64,000 nucleotides of DNA from BJHQ01 sp964654285. Lineage in GTDB: Bacteria > Planctomycetota > UBA11346. Under the pieces are notes generated by a model, which was not told the origin of the DNA, made no database searches, and saw only the letters and a list, made by a program, of their open reading frames with translations. The position numbers and the translations under genes are program-made. Positions 7,037 through 15,689 of the stretch are shown here, piece after piece. Positions within the stretch are counted from its first letter, which is position 1. Every line of letters begins with the position of its first letter. The stretch is taken from positions 1-64,000 of the forward strand of contig CAZZJC010000026.1 of NCBI GenBank assembly GCA_964654285.1. Direction: 5' to 3'.

Positions 7037-10000
7037 ATGAACACGGCGGCGGCCGGCGGCGCCGGCAAGGAAAGCCAGCGCATCGGCGGGTACGAGATCC
7101 TGGCCAAGCTGGGCCAGGGGGGCATGGGCGCGGTGTTCAAGGCGCGCCAGGTGTCGATGAACCGCATCGTCGCGCTCAAGGTGCTGCTGCCCAACCGGGC
7201 GGCCGATCCGGATTTCGTCACCCGCTTCCTGCGCGAGGCGCGTTCCGCCGGGCAGCTGTCGCACCCCAACCTGATCAACGTCTACGACTGCGGCAGGGAC
7301 GGCCAGTACTACTATTTCTCGATGGAATTCGTCGAGGGCCAGAGCCTCAAGCAGGTGCTGAAGGCGCACGGTCCGCTGGATGAGGCGACCGCCATCCGGC
7401 ACCTGATCGCGGTGGCCAGGGCGCTCGGGGCGGCGCACGCGCAGGGCATCGTGCACCGCGACGTGAAGCCCGACAACATCATGCTCGACCGCACCGGCGA
7501 ACCCAAACTGGGCGACCTCGGCCTGGCCAAGCCGATGTCGGGCGAGCTGGACGTGACCCTGGGCGGCAACGTGCTCGGCACCCCGCACTACATCGCGCCC
7601 GAACAGGCCCGGGGCGAGGCGGTGGATGGCCGGGCGGACCTCTACGCCCTGGGCGCCAGCTTCCACCACCTGCTGACCGGTCGCACCTTGTTCACCGGCG
7701 ACACCTCGGTCGCCATCAGCATCAAGCACGCCACCGAGGAACCGACCCCGATCCGCAGGCTGCGTCCGGACATCTCGGTGGGGATGGAACGCATCCTGCT
7801 GCGGTTGCTGCGCAAGAAACCGGATCAGCGCCATCCCGACGCCCAGGCCCTGATCCACGACCTCGAGGCCCTGGCGCGGGGCGAGCCGGTCGGGCAGCAG
7901 GACGACGCCCACGGACCGGGACGCGGCCGCCATGGCGGTCGGGGCAGGCAGGTCAGCGAACCCCGCCTGGCGACCAGGGCCCCGCGCACGCCCTGGGGCA
8001 TCTACCTGGGTCTCGGCGCCGGCATCGTCGCGACCGCCGTGATCATCGTGCTGAACCTGCCCAAGGCCCCGCCCCCCGAGGCGCCCCGGCCGACGGCCGC
8101 AACGGCGCCGGCCGTGGCCGCCCCCCGGCCCGCCAGCGCGCCGGCCGCCGCTCCGGTTCCGCCGCCTGCCCCGGTTGCCGCCACCCCGGCGAAACCGGAT
8201 GGTCCGGCCGCCATGCTCGCCTTCGCGCGCAGGTACCTGACCGAGCATCCCGAGGATTTCGCCAAGGCGCGCGACTATTTCGCCCAGGCGCACCGGGCCG
8301 GGGCCGGGACGGTGGTGGCGATGGAGGCGGACCAGGAGCTGGCCCGGCTGGAGACCGCCTGGAATGCGCAGTGCCGCGTGGCGCTCGACGCCCTGGTGGC
8401 GCGCAGCCAGGAGCAGGCGACCGCGGGCGATTTCGATGCCGCCCAGGCCACCCTGGCGGCCTGCGACCGCGTGGTCGCCGAACGGCTGGCCAAGGAGCTG
8501 GCCCAGGCGCGCGACCGCATCGACCAGGCGGCGACCCAGGCGGTGGCCGATCTGCTGACCCGCAGCGGCGCCGAGATCGAAGCCGACCGCCTGGACGAGG
8601 CCGACCGGATGCTCGCCCATCTCGCCGGCCTGAAGGCCAGGGCGGCGGTGGCGGCGGCGCAGGCCAGGATCGACGCGCTGCGCCAGACCGCCGCCACCCG
8701 GCGCGAAGCCCTGGCCGGCAAGGCCGCCGCGCTCTGGCAGGCGGTCGAGAAGGCGCTGATCGACGCCCTGGTCGCCGGCGATGCCGCAGCCGCGCGCGAC
8801 CAGGCCGAGACGCTGCTCAAGGATCCGGCCAACGCCGCGGCCGCACCCCGGCTGCAGGCCGTGCTCGCGGTGAGCCGGGCCCTGGACGATCGCGCCGGCG
8901 AGAAGGACCGCTTCCTCAAGGGCGCCATCGGGAACCCGCTCTCGCTCGCCACCAGGTCGGGCGTGAAGAAGGGCAAACTGCTGTCGTACGACAAGCGCTT
9001 CATCAAGATCGAGACCCTCTTGAGCATCGAGGGCATCGAACGGATCGTCGCCCTGCCGGTGCGCTGGGAGGATCTCACCCCGGCCCAGCTGAACGCCTTC
9101 ACCGCCGGCTGGACCCCCGCCGATGCCCACGGCCGGATCGCGCTGGCCTGCCTGGCCATCGGCGCCAAGGATCTGGCGGGAACCGAAGCAGCGCTGGCCC
9201 AGGCCCAGGATCATCCCCTCGCCCCGGCCCTGGGCGAACGGGCGCGCGAACTGCGCCTGGGCGCGGCCGAGGTCGCCTGCGAGAAGGCCTGGAGACCCCT
9301 GGCGGCGAAGGACGCCAAGGGCCTGAACGAGGCCGCCGCCAAGGGCCTGCTCGCCGACCTCGACGCCTTCCAGGCCGCGCATGGCAAGACCCAGACGTTC
9401 GCCGGCCTGAAGACCGAGTGGCAGGGCCGGCGCGACGCCGCCTTCGCGCGCACCGCGAGCGGCCGCCTGAAGGCCGGCCTGGAGCTGCATTGGCCGATCG
9501 ACGGGACGAATCCGCACCTGTGGACGGATGCGAGCGGGAACGGCCGCGACTGGAAGATCGATCCGGCCTATAGCCTGGAGCTCTTCGCCGGGCCGAACGG
9601 GGGCGCGGCGGCCCGCTGCCGTCCCTCCCACCGGATGCCGGGCTTCGGCCGCGGCATGATCCAACCGGAGATCGGCCATCTGGCCACCGGCTGGAAGACC
9701 TTCACCCTGGCGCTGTGGGTCATCGCGGATCCGTGGCTCGCCAGCGAGAACTACCTGCCGATCCTGGCGTCGAGCGGCTTCGGCGAAGGGAATCCGCTCG
9801 AACGCCACTTCCTGCTGTCCTGGCACGCCGGCCAGGTGCGGTTTGGCAGCGATGCGCCCACCCAGGCGACCCTGGCCGAGTCCTGCCCGACCGGGCAATG
9901 GCGCCACCTGGCCTGCACCTTCGATGCCGCCCGGCCGGCGAACGAGCGCTGGCGCCTGTTCTTCGATGGCAAGCCTGCCGGGTCGCTCTCCTCGGCCTGG

Positions 10001-10621
10001 ACCGAGATCCCGGTGATGGTCCGTCGCGAGCATTTCTTCTGGATGGGGGTGTGGAACAAGGACCAGCCCGACACCAAGCCGACCTTCGGCTTCGACGACA
10101 TCCGCATCTACAAACGCGCCCTGGAACCCGACGACATCACCGCCCTGGTCGCCGTCGGCCGGGCGCCGGTCGGGCCGCAACCGCGCCAGCTGGTGGTCCA
10201 CAACGGCAGCAACGGCGGCAACAACAACGCCGGGGTGAGGACCTTCACCGTCCGCTTCCTCAAGGGCGGCAAGACGGTGAAGGAATCCCGGGATGTGAAC
10301 CTGCCCTGGGCCCACTGGGCGCGCGACGTATTCCCCTCCGTGGCCATCGAAGCCCCGCCCGATCCCATCGACACCATCCGTCTGGAGATCACCGCCTGGG
10401 AGGTCCATAGGCCCTGCCTGAGCGAGGTCCAGTTCTTCGACGGCTTCCAGAACCTGATCCTGAATGGCAAGGTCAAAGGCACCCCCGGGTTCCACCCCAG
10501 CTACGACCTCGACGAGCTGGTCGACGGCAAGTTCGGCGATGGCTGCTACTGGCTGCCCGCCAAAGGGGAACCGGCCTGGCTGGAATTCACCGTGCCGGCG
10601 GCGAAGTCCGTTCCGCCCTGA
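7037..10621 (+). CDS. Membrane Ser/Thr protein kinase with extracytoplasmic coiled-coil and LamG-like domains
   Basis: A 1194-residue protein; the ATG at 7037 is preferred over the GTG at 7031 because GAGGGG lies at the right distance. The Hanks kinase domain (about 19-285) is complete: GQGGMG (26-31), K48 in VALKVL, HRDVKPDN (H140-R141-D142), DLG (D160) and APE (187-189). A Gly/Arg-rich juxtamembrane linker precedes one transmembrane helix (about 315-338, GIYLGLGAGIVATAVIIVL). Outside, a Pro/Ala linker, a long Ala-rich helical region (about 400-810) and a LamG/concanavalin-like domain (about 815-1040, including HWPIDGTNPHLWTDASGNG and DDIRIYKRAL) are followed by a discoidin-like tail. The architecture suggests sensing of an extracytoplasmic glycan or protein and phosphorylation of a cytoplasmic target (inference). 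Confidence 0.9.
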   Translation: MNTAAAGGAGKESQRIGGYEILAKLGQGGMGAVFKARQVSMNRIVALKVLLPNRAADPDFVTRFLREARSAGQLSHPNLINVYDCGRDGQYYYFSMEFVEGQSLKQVLKAHGPLDEATAIRHLIAVARALGAAHAQGIVHRDVKPDNIMLDRTGEPKLGDLGLAKPMSGELDVTLGGNVLGTPHYIAPEQARGEAVDGRADLYALGASFHHLLTGRTLFTGDTSVAISIKHATEEPTPIRRLRPDISVGMERILLRLLRKKPDQRHPDAQALIHDLEALARGEPVGQQDDAHGPGRGRHGGRGRQVSEPRLATRAPRTPWGIYLGLGAGIVATAVIIVLNLPKAPPPEAPRPTAATAPAVAAPRPASAPAAAPVPPPAPVAATPAKPDGPAAMLAFARRYLTEHPEDFAKARDYFAQAHRAGAGTVVAMEADQELARLETAWNAQCRVALDALVARSQEQATAGDFDAAQATLAACDRVVAERLAKELAQARDRIDQAATQAVADLLTRSGAEIEADRLDEADRMLAHLAGLKARAAVAAAQARIDALRQTAATRREALAGKAAALWQAVEKALIDALVAGDAAAARDQAETLLKDPANAAAAPRLQAVLAVSRALDDRAGEKDRFLKGAIGNPLSLATRSGVKKGKLLSYDKRFIKIETLLSIEGIERIVALPVRWEDLTPAQLNAFTAGWTPADAHGRIALACLAIGAKDLAGTEAALAQAQDHPLAPALGERARELRLGAAEVACEKAWRPLAAKDAKGLNEAAAKGLLADLDAFQAAHGKTQTFAGLKTEWQGRRDAAFARTASGRLKAGLELHWPIDGTNPHLWTDASGNGRDWKIDPAYSLELFAGPNGGAAARCRPSHRMPGFGRGMIQPEIGHLATGWKTFTLALWVIADPWLASENYLPILASSGFGEGNPLERHFLLSWHAGQVRFGSDAPTQATLAESCPTGQWRHLACTFDAARPANERWRLFFDGKPAGSLSSAWTEIPVMVRREHFFWMGVWNKDQPDTKPTFGFDDIRIYKRALEPDDITALVAVGRAPVGPQPRQLVVHNGSNGGNNNAGVRTFTVRFLKGGKTVKESRDVNLPWAHWARDVFPSVAIEAPPDPIDTIRLEITAWEVHRPCLSEVQFFDGFQNLILNGKVKGTPGFHPSYDLDELVDGKFGDGCYWLPAKGEPAWLEFTVPAAKSVPP

Positions 10622-10676
10622 TCGCCACGCCCGAAACCGCGCTCGGGCCCGGTGCTCAGGATCGCCGGTCTACGCT

Positions 10677-12056
10677 CTACACCACCCGGTTCTGGCGGAT
10701 GCATTCGGCGTACCACTTCGCCGACTGCTTGGGGATGCGGGTCTGGGTTTCATAGATGTTGTAGATGATGCCGAAACGCTTGGAGTTGCCCCAGGCCCAT
10801 TCGAAGTTGTCCATCAGACTCCAGACGAAGTAGCCCTTGAGCGGATAGCCTTCCGCCACCGCGCGGTGGACCTGGCGCAGGTAGTCGCGCAGGTAGCGGA
10901 TGCGGTCGAGGTCCATGATCTCGCCGCGTTCGTTGATGCTGTCCTGGGCGGCGCAGCCGTTCTCGCTGATCATCACATCGCCCTGGAAGCCGCAGCACTC
11001 GCGCACCAGGCGCGGGCCCCAGTAGAGCGATTCCGGCATCAGGTTGAGCCACGGCATGTCGAGGCGCGGGAAGCCGATCGGCAGGTCGAGCAGCTCATAG
11101 CCGTCGGCGTTCGCGGCGGCGCGCACCCAGTGGCCGGAATAGGTGTTGAGCAGCCAGCGGTCGAGTGGCTGGCTGATGATCTCGAGGTCGCCGGGCGCGA
11201 TGTCCGGCACTTCGCCTTTTTCGCCCTTGTGCTTGAGGAACAGTTCGCTGTAGCGGCCGGTCAGGGCGCCGAAGGTCACCATGCCGTTGAGCCACTGGTC
11301 CTGGAAGGCGCGTTTCACCGCCGCGATGTCGGCAGCGGATTCGGTCACCGGCACCGGGATGCCGGCGCAGTCGACCAGGCCGATCTTGCAGGGTTTCGGG
11401 CTGGCGGCGCGGATCGCCTGCACCGCCTTGCCATGCGCGAGCAGCGCGTGGTGCGCGGTCTGCAAGACTTCTTTGCGGTGCGCCACCACCGTGCCGGGGG
11501 CGTGCACGCCGGGCTTGCCGACGCCGTAGCCGAGATCCGTGAAGCAGGGGATCTCGTTGATCGTCATCCAGTCGCGGATGCGGTCGCCCAGGCGCCGCAC
11601 CACCACGTCGGCGTAGGCCGCGAAGTCGTCGGCCATCCGGCGCGAGCGCCACGACCCGTAACGGTCCTCCAGCGCCTGCGGGCTGTCCCAATGGAACAGC
11701 GTCGCATGCGGCGTGATCCCGTGTTTCGCCAGGCTGTCGAGCAGACGCTTGTAGAAATCCACGCCTTTCTCGTTCACCGCGCCGGTGCCGTCGGGCAGGA
11801 TGCGCGGCCAGGCGATCGAGAAGCGGTAGTGCTTGAGGCCCAGCGACGCCATCAGCGCCACGTCGGACTCGACCCGGTGGTAGTGGTCGTTGGCGATGTC
11901 GCCGGTCTCGCCGGTCTTCACCCGCCCCGGCGTCTTGCTGAAGGTGTCCCACACCGACGGCTTGCGGCCGTCCTCGGCGGCGGCGCCCTCGATCTGGTAC
12001 GACGCGGTTGCAGCGCCCCAGACGAAGTCGGCAGGGAACTGGTAGGACGTGGACAT
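10677..12056 (-). CDS. Glycoside hydrolase family 1 (beta-glucosidase)
   Basis: A 459-residue protein starting MSTSYQFPADFVWGAATASYQIEG, the classic GH1 opening. The acid/base Glu is E168 in TINEI (TFNEP in most members) and the nucleophile is E365 in ISENG (usually TENG); both catalytic residues are present. The absence of a signal peptide indicates a cytoplasmic enzyme acting on imported disaccharides or glycosides, probably a retaining beta-glucosidase or beta-galactosidase. The frame extends 11 codons upstream, but the ATG at 12056 fits the family start. The gene converges on the kinase gene upstream of it on the map and diverges from rnc. No sugar transporter is adjacent, so the substrate cannot be narrowed. 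Confidence 0.95.
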   Translation of the reverse strand: MSTSYQFPADFVWGAATASYQIEGAAAEDGRKPSVWDTFSKTPGRVKTGETGDIANDHYHRVESDVALMASLGLKHYRFSIAWPRILPDGTGAVNEKGVDFYKRLLDSLAKHGITPHATLFHWDSPQALEDRYGSWRSRRMADDFAAYADVVVRRLGDRIRDWMTINEIPCFTDLGYGVGKPGVHAPGTVVAHRKEVLQTAHHALLAHGKAVQAIRAASPKPCKIGLVDCAGIPVPVTESAADIAAVKRAFQDQWLNGMVTFGALTGRYSELFLKHKGEKGEVPDIAPGDLEIISQPLDRWLLNTYSGHWVRAAANADGYELLDLPIGFPRLDMPWLNLMPESLYWGPRLVRECCGFQGDVMISENGCAAQDSINERGEIMDLDRIRYLRDYLRQVHRAVAEGYPLKGYFVWSLMDNFEWAWGNSKRFGIIYNIYETQTRIPKQSAKWYAECIRQNRVV

Positions 12057-12208
12057 GCGGGCCTCGGAGCGGGTCAGGGCGGCACGCAACCGCCGGTGGT
12101 CGCGGCAGCATGGTGGACGCGCCGCGTCGGCAATGCCGGATGAAGCGACGCCGTGTGCGCCGGGTGCATCGCCTTCCTCGTGCCCGGTTGTGGTCTACCC
12201 TCGTCGCC

Positions 12209-12934
12209 ATGCCTGAGGTCGACGATCCGCACCGCCGCCGCCTGGATGCGTTGGAGCGCGCCCTGGGCCATCGTTTCGCCGACCACGCCCTGCTGACGCG
12301 CGCCCTCACCCATGCCAGCCGCATCCCGGCCGGGGCGGATGCCGCCGCGCGCCTGCGCGATTCCAACGAACGCCTGGAATTCCTCGGCGATGCGCTGCTG
12401 GGGGCGGCGCTGGCCGACCACCTCTGCCGCCTCCATCCCGACGCCGACGAAGGCCAGCTGTCGCGCCTGAAGAGCAACTTCGCCAGCCGCGCGACCCTCG
12501 CGCGCGCGATGGAACGCCTGGAACTGCTCCCGCTCTGCCTGGTCGGACCGCAGATGGGCGGTGATCCGCAGCGCTGGCCCGATTCGGTGAAGGCCAACCT
12601 GATCGAGGCGCTGTTCGCCGCGATCTTCCTCGACGGCGGCTGGCCCGCCCTGGCCGAGGCCGTGCGCCGCACCCTGGGCGAGCGCCTGACGGATCCGGCC
12701 GCCGGCACCACCGACGCGCGCATGCGCCTGCAGGAATGGTGCCTGGCCCACCACCACCGCCTGCCCGACTACACGAGCGAACGCAAAGGCGGCAGCGACC
12801 ACAACCCGGTCTGGACCGCCACCGTCGCGATCGGCGACCATCGCGCCGAGGGTACCGGCGTCAGCCGCCGCCGCGCCGAGGCCGCCGCCGCCGAGAACCT
12901 GATCCAGGCCATCGCCGCCGCGAAACCCGGCTGA
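12209..12934 (+). CDS. rnc: Ribonuclease III
   Basis: A 241-residue double-strand-specific endoribonuclease that processes rRNA precursors and structured mRNAs. The catalytic domain contains the signature NERLEFLGDA (residues 53-62, with E57 and D61) and the second acidic cluster NLIEALFAAIFLDGG (E133). The C-terminal dsRNA-binding domain (about 165-237) has the R-A-E-A-A-A-A-E-N-L helix. The start is MPEVDDPHRR at 12209; the frame is open further upstream but that extension is basic and low complexity. It is followed after 13 bp by an open frame leading into lysC. Confidence 0.93.
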   Translation: MPEVDDPHRRRLDALERALGHRFADHALLTRALTHASRIPAGADAAARLRDSNERLEFLGDALLGAALADHLCRLHPDADEGQLSRLKSNFASRATLARAMERLELLPLCLVGPQMGGDPQRWPDSVKANLIEALFAAIFLDGGWPALAEAVRRTLGERLTDPAAGTTDARMRLQEWCLAHHHRLPDYTSERKGGSDHNPVWTATVAIGDHRAEGTGVSRRRAEAAAAENLIQAIAAAKPG

Positions 12935-12947
12935 ACCCGACCGGGTC

Positions 12948-13385
12948 ATGCCCGCCGACCCGCCCGAACCGACGCTGGAACCACCGGCCCCCGGCCTGGG
13001 CGCCAGAAGCCAGGCCGAAGCCCAGGCACGCTTCGAAGACCTGAAAAACCGCGCCACCGCGAACTGGGAAGCGCGTCTCTTCTGGGCCATGGCGCTGCCG
13101 GTCTACGTCGGTTTCGCCGGCAACCTCTGGTTGAACTTCGCCGGGGCGGAGGACGCCGAGGTCTGCCAGGGCCTGCTCACCAGCGCCGCGTACTGGCGGC
13201 GCTGGGGCGGCCCGCTGCTGGGAACCCAGACGGCGCTGATGGTGCTGGCCGGATGGTGGATCTGGCGGATGGAACGCACGCATCTGCGCTCGCATGCCGC
13301 GCCTGCACCGCGCCGCGTCGCGAGCCACCCGCGCATGGACGCGCCCCACGCCCCCGCTAGCTTCCGCGCGCCCGAGGACACCCCC
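12948..13385 (+). other. Open in-frame extension upstream of lysC with two predicted membrane helices
   Basis: From an ATG 13 bp after the rnc stop, 146 codons run in the lysC frame without a stop. The predicted peptide is not random: a Pro-rich start, a charged helix (FEDLKNRATANWEARL), and two hydrophobic segments (about residues 45-62 and 91-107, the second rich in Trp) separated by a short loop, then an Arg/Ala-rich linker that runs into the aspartokinase start. It may be (a) a real N-terminal membrane domain of a longer LysC or (b) a leftover reading frame, with translation starting at 13386. I cannot decide between these from sequence. Confidence 0.4.
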
Positions 13386-14717
13386 ATGCCGGTCTCCGCC
13401 TCTTCCTCTGTTTCCCAGGACAAGGTCGCCAAGTTCGGCGGCACATCGGTCGCCACGGCGGCGCAGCTGCTGAAGGTGAAGGCGATCATCGACGCGGATG
13501 CGAAGCGGCGCTTCATCGTCCCGTCGGCGCCCGGCAAGGCGGATGCCAAGGACACCAAGGTCACGGATCTCCTGTACCTCGCGCACCAGCTGGCGAGCAA
13601 GGGCCAGCCGATCGCGCCGGTGTGGGACAAGATCGTCGAACGCTTCCTGTCGATCGTGCGCGACCTCAAGCTGACCCTCGACCTCAAGCCGATCCTCGAC
13701 CAGGCCAAGGCCACCATCGAGGCCGGCGCCACCGCCGACTACGCCGCCAGCCGGGGCGAGGCCATCCATGGCCTGATCGTCGCCGCGCTGCTCGGGGCCG
13801 AATACGTCGACGCGGCCGAGGTCATCTCCTTCGATCGCGCCGGCCGGCTCGATCCGGCCAGCTATGCGGCCATCGCGAAGCGCTGCGCCGGCCCGGGCCG
13901 CTACTGCATCCCCGGCTTCTACGGGCGCGGCGCCGACGGCCAGGTGAAGACGTTCAGCCGCGGCGGCAGCGACGTCACCGGATCCATCGTGGCCAACGCC
14001 ATGGACGTGGCGATCTACGAGAACTGGACCGACGTCAGCGGCGTCCTCATGACCGATCCGCGCATCGTCGCCGAGGCCAAGCCGATCGCCGAGATCACCT
14101 ACGGCGAGCTGCGCGAGCTGTCGTACATGGGCGCCAGCGTGCTGCATGAGGAAGCCGTCTTCCCGGTGCGCGGCAAGTCCATCCCGATCAACATCCGCAA
14201 CACCAACCGCCCCGACGACGCCGGCACGATGATCGTCAGCCGCCGCGATCCCGGCAGCCAGGTCGTGGTCGGCATCGCCGGCACCAAGGGCTTCACCGTG
14301 TTCAGCATCGAGAAGGCGCTGATGAACGGCGAGATCGGCTTCCTGCGCCGCGTGCTCGACGCCTTCGAGCACCACGGCATCGCGGTCGAGCACGTGCCCA
14401 CCGGCATCGACACCATGTCGGTGGTGGTCGCCGACAGGCAGCTCGGCACCCGCGCCGACGCCCTGGTCGAGGACATCCGCGCCGCCGTCCAGCCCGACAC
14501 CGTCAGCGTCAGCCCCGGGATGGCCCTGATCGCCACCGTGGGCCAGGGCATGAGCAACGCCACCGGCACCGCCGGCCGCCTGTTCGCGTCGCTGGCGCGC
14601 GCGCGCGTCAACGTGCGCATGATCGACCAGGGATCGAGCGAGCAGAACATCATCGTCGGCGTCGAAGAGGCCGACCTCGCCGGCGCCATCCGCGCGATCT
14701 ACAACGAGTTCGCCTGA
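13386..14717 (+). CDS. lysC: Aspartate kinase
   Basis: A 443-residue enzyme that phosphorylates aspartate, the first step toward lysine/diaminopimelate, threonine and methionine. The nucleotide-binding start VAKFGGTSVA is followed by the long N-lobe (SAPGKADAKDTKVTDLLYLA) seen in the longer monofunctional aspartokinases, and FSRGGSDVTGS is the conserved catalytic motif. The C-terminal third carries tandem ACT domains (ending GRLFASLARARVNVRMIDQG), so feedback regulation by an amino acid is expected. The ATG at 13386 has GAGGA about 8 bp upstream; the same frame is open to 12948 (see separate entry). The last 19 bp overlap the 3' end of the convergent AraC gene. Confidence 0.93.
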   Translation: MPVSASSSVSQDKVAKFGGTSVATAAQLLKVKAIIDADAKRRFIVPSAPGKADAKDTKVTDLLYLAHQLASKGQPIAPVWDKIVERFLSIVRDLKLTLDLKPILDQAKATIEAGATADYAASRGEAIHGLIVAALLGAEYVDAAEVISFDRAGRLDPASYAAIAKRCAGPGRYCIPGFYGRGADGQVKTFSRGGSDVTGSIVANAMDVAIYENWTDVSGVLMTDPRIVAEAKPIAEITYGELRELSYMGASVLHEEAVFPVRGKSIPINIRNTNRPDDAGTMIVSRRDPGSQVVVGIAGTKGFTVFSIEKALMNGEIGFLRRVLDAFEHHGIAVEHVPTGIDTMSVVVADRQLGTRADALVEDIRAAVQPDTVSVSPGMALIATVGQGMSNATGTAGRLFASLARARVNVRMIDQGSSEQNIIVGVEEADLAGAIRAIYNEFA

Positions 14718-15607
14718 CCAGGAACCCGTCCCTGCCCGTCCTCCGACCGCGCCCGCTGCCGCCAGGCGCCAGGAGCCGCGCCGAACCGGCGCCGGAACAC
14801 CCGGTAGAAGAACGCCGGATCGGGGAAACCACACTGCGCCGCCACCTCCGCGATCGGATCCCCGGTGGTGGCGAGCAGGGCGCTGGCGCGTTCGAGCCGC
14901 AGGCGCTGGATGAAGGCGAGCGGTGCATGCCCGGTATAGGTCCGGAACTGGCGCGTCAGCGTCGCGGGTGAGCAGCCGCTGTGCCGCGCCAGGTCGCGGA
15001 TCCGCAGCGGCTCGTCCAGGTGCCCAAGAAGCCAGAGCCGCGCCGCTTCGGCATGGTGGACCGGCCCGGGGCGGGAGGCGGAAGGGATGGCCGGCGCCGC
15101 GCGCGCCAACTCGATGAGGAAGACGCGCGCATGCGCCTGCATGGCCTGGATGCGACCGGGCCGGCGCGCGCCCTGTTCGGCGAGCAGGCCGCGCAGGGCG
15201 TCATGCGCCATCCCGCCCAGGCCCAGCATCAGATGCGGCGCCGCCTGGCTGAGATGGCGCAGGCCGGGGTTCAATGGCAGGATCCCGTGCAGGCGCGGCT
15301 GCAGCTCGCCCAGGTCGCACGGCGGGAAATGCGCGGGATCGAGGAAGAAATTGATGATCTCGCTGCCACGGCTGAGCAGCAGATGCGCCTGGGTCTGGTG
15401 GATGATGGCGGCCATGCCCGGACGCAGGTCGACGGCATGCTCGCCCACCTGATGCCGACCGGCGCCGGCGACCATGAAGCAGACCTCGACCACATCGTGG
15501 CGGTGCCGGACGGCGGCATCCGCCGCGGTCAGACGCAGCGGCCCCATCGCAGCCACCCCGGCCTCGCGCAATTCGGGGAAGCGGGTCCGCAGGAGCTTGG
15601 TCTCCAT
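14699..15607 (-). CDS. AraC-family transcriptional regulator
   Basis: A 302-residue regulator. The N-terminal cupin-like sensing domain (about 25-130) has the usual H-R-H-D metal/ligand-barrel beginning and AVDLRPGMAAIIHQTQ. The C-terminal part (about 190-290) has two helix-turn-helix motifs: IRDLARHSGCSPATLTRQF and IAEVAAQCGFPDPAFFYRVF, then FRRRFGAAPGAWR, the canonical AraC ending. Such proteins often respond to sugars. It is divergent from the FG-GAP propeller gene across an 82-bp gap, so that gene is the most likely target, with autoregulation also possible. The stop is inside the end of lysC (19-bp convergent overlap). Confidence 0.92.
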   Translation of the reverse strand: METKLLRTRFPELREAGVAAMGPLRLTAADAAVRHRHDVVEVCFMVAGAGRHQVGEHAVDLRPGMAAIIHQTQAHLLLSRGSEIINFFLDPAHFPPCDLGELQPRLHGILPLNPGLRHLSQAAPHLMLGLGGMAHDALRGLLAEQGARRPGRIQAMQAHARVFLIELARAAPAIPSASRPGPVHHAEAARLWLLGHLDEPLRIRDLARHSGCSPATLTRQFRTYTGHAPLAFIQRLRLERASALLATTGDPIAEVAAQCGFPDPAFFYRVFRRRFGAAPGAWRQRARSEDGQGRVPGQANSL

Positions 15608-15689
15608 GCCCGGATCCTCTATGCCATCTGCATGAAATGACCATGGACAGCCTCCCGACCGGATAGGATCGCGACCTCAGGAGCCAGCC

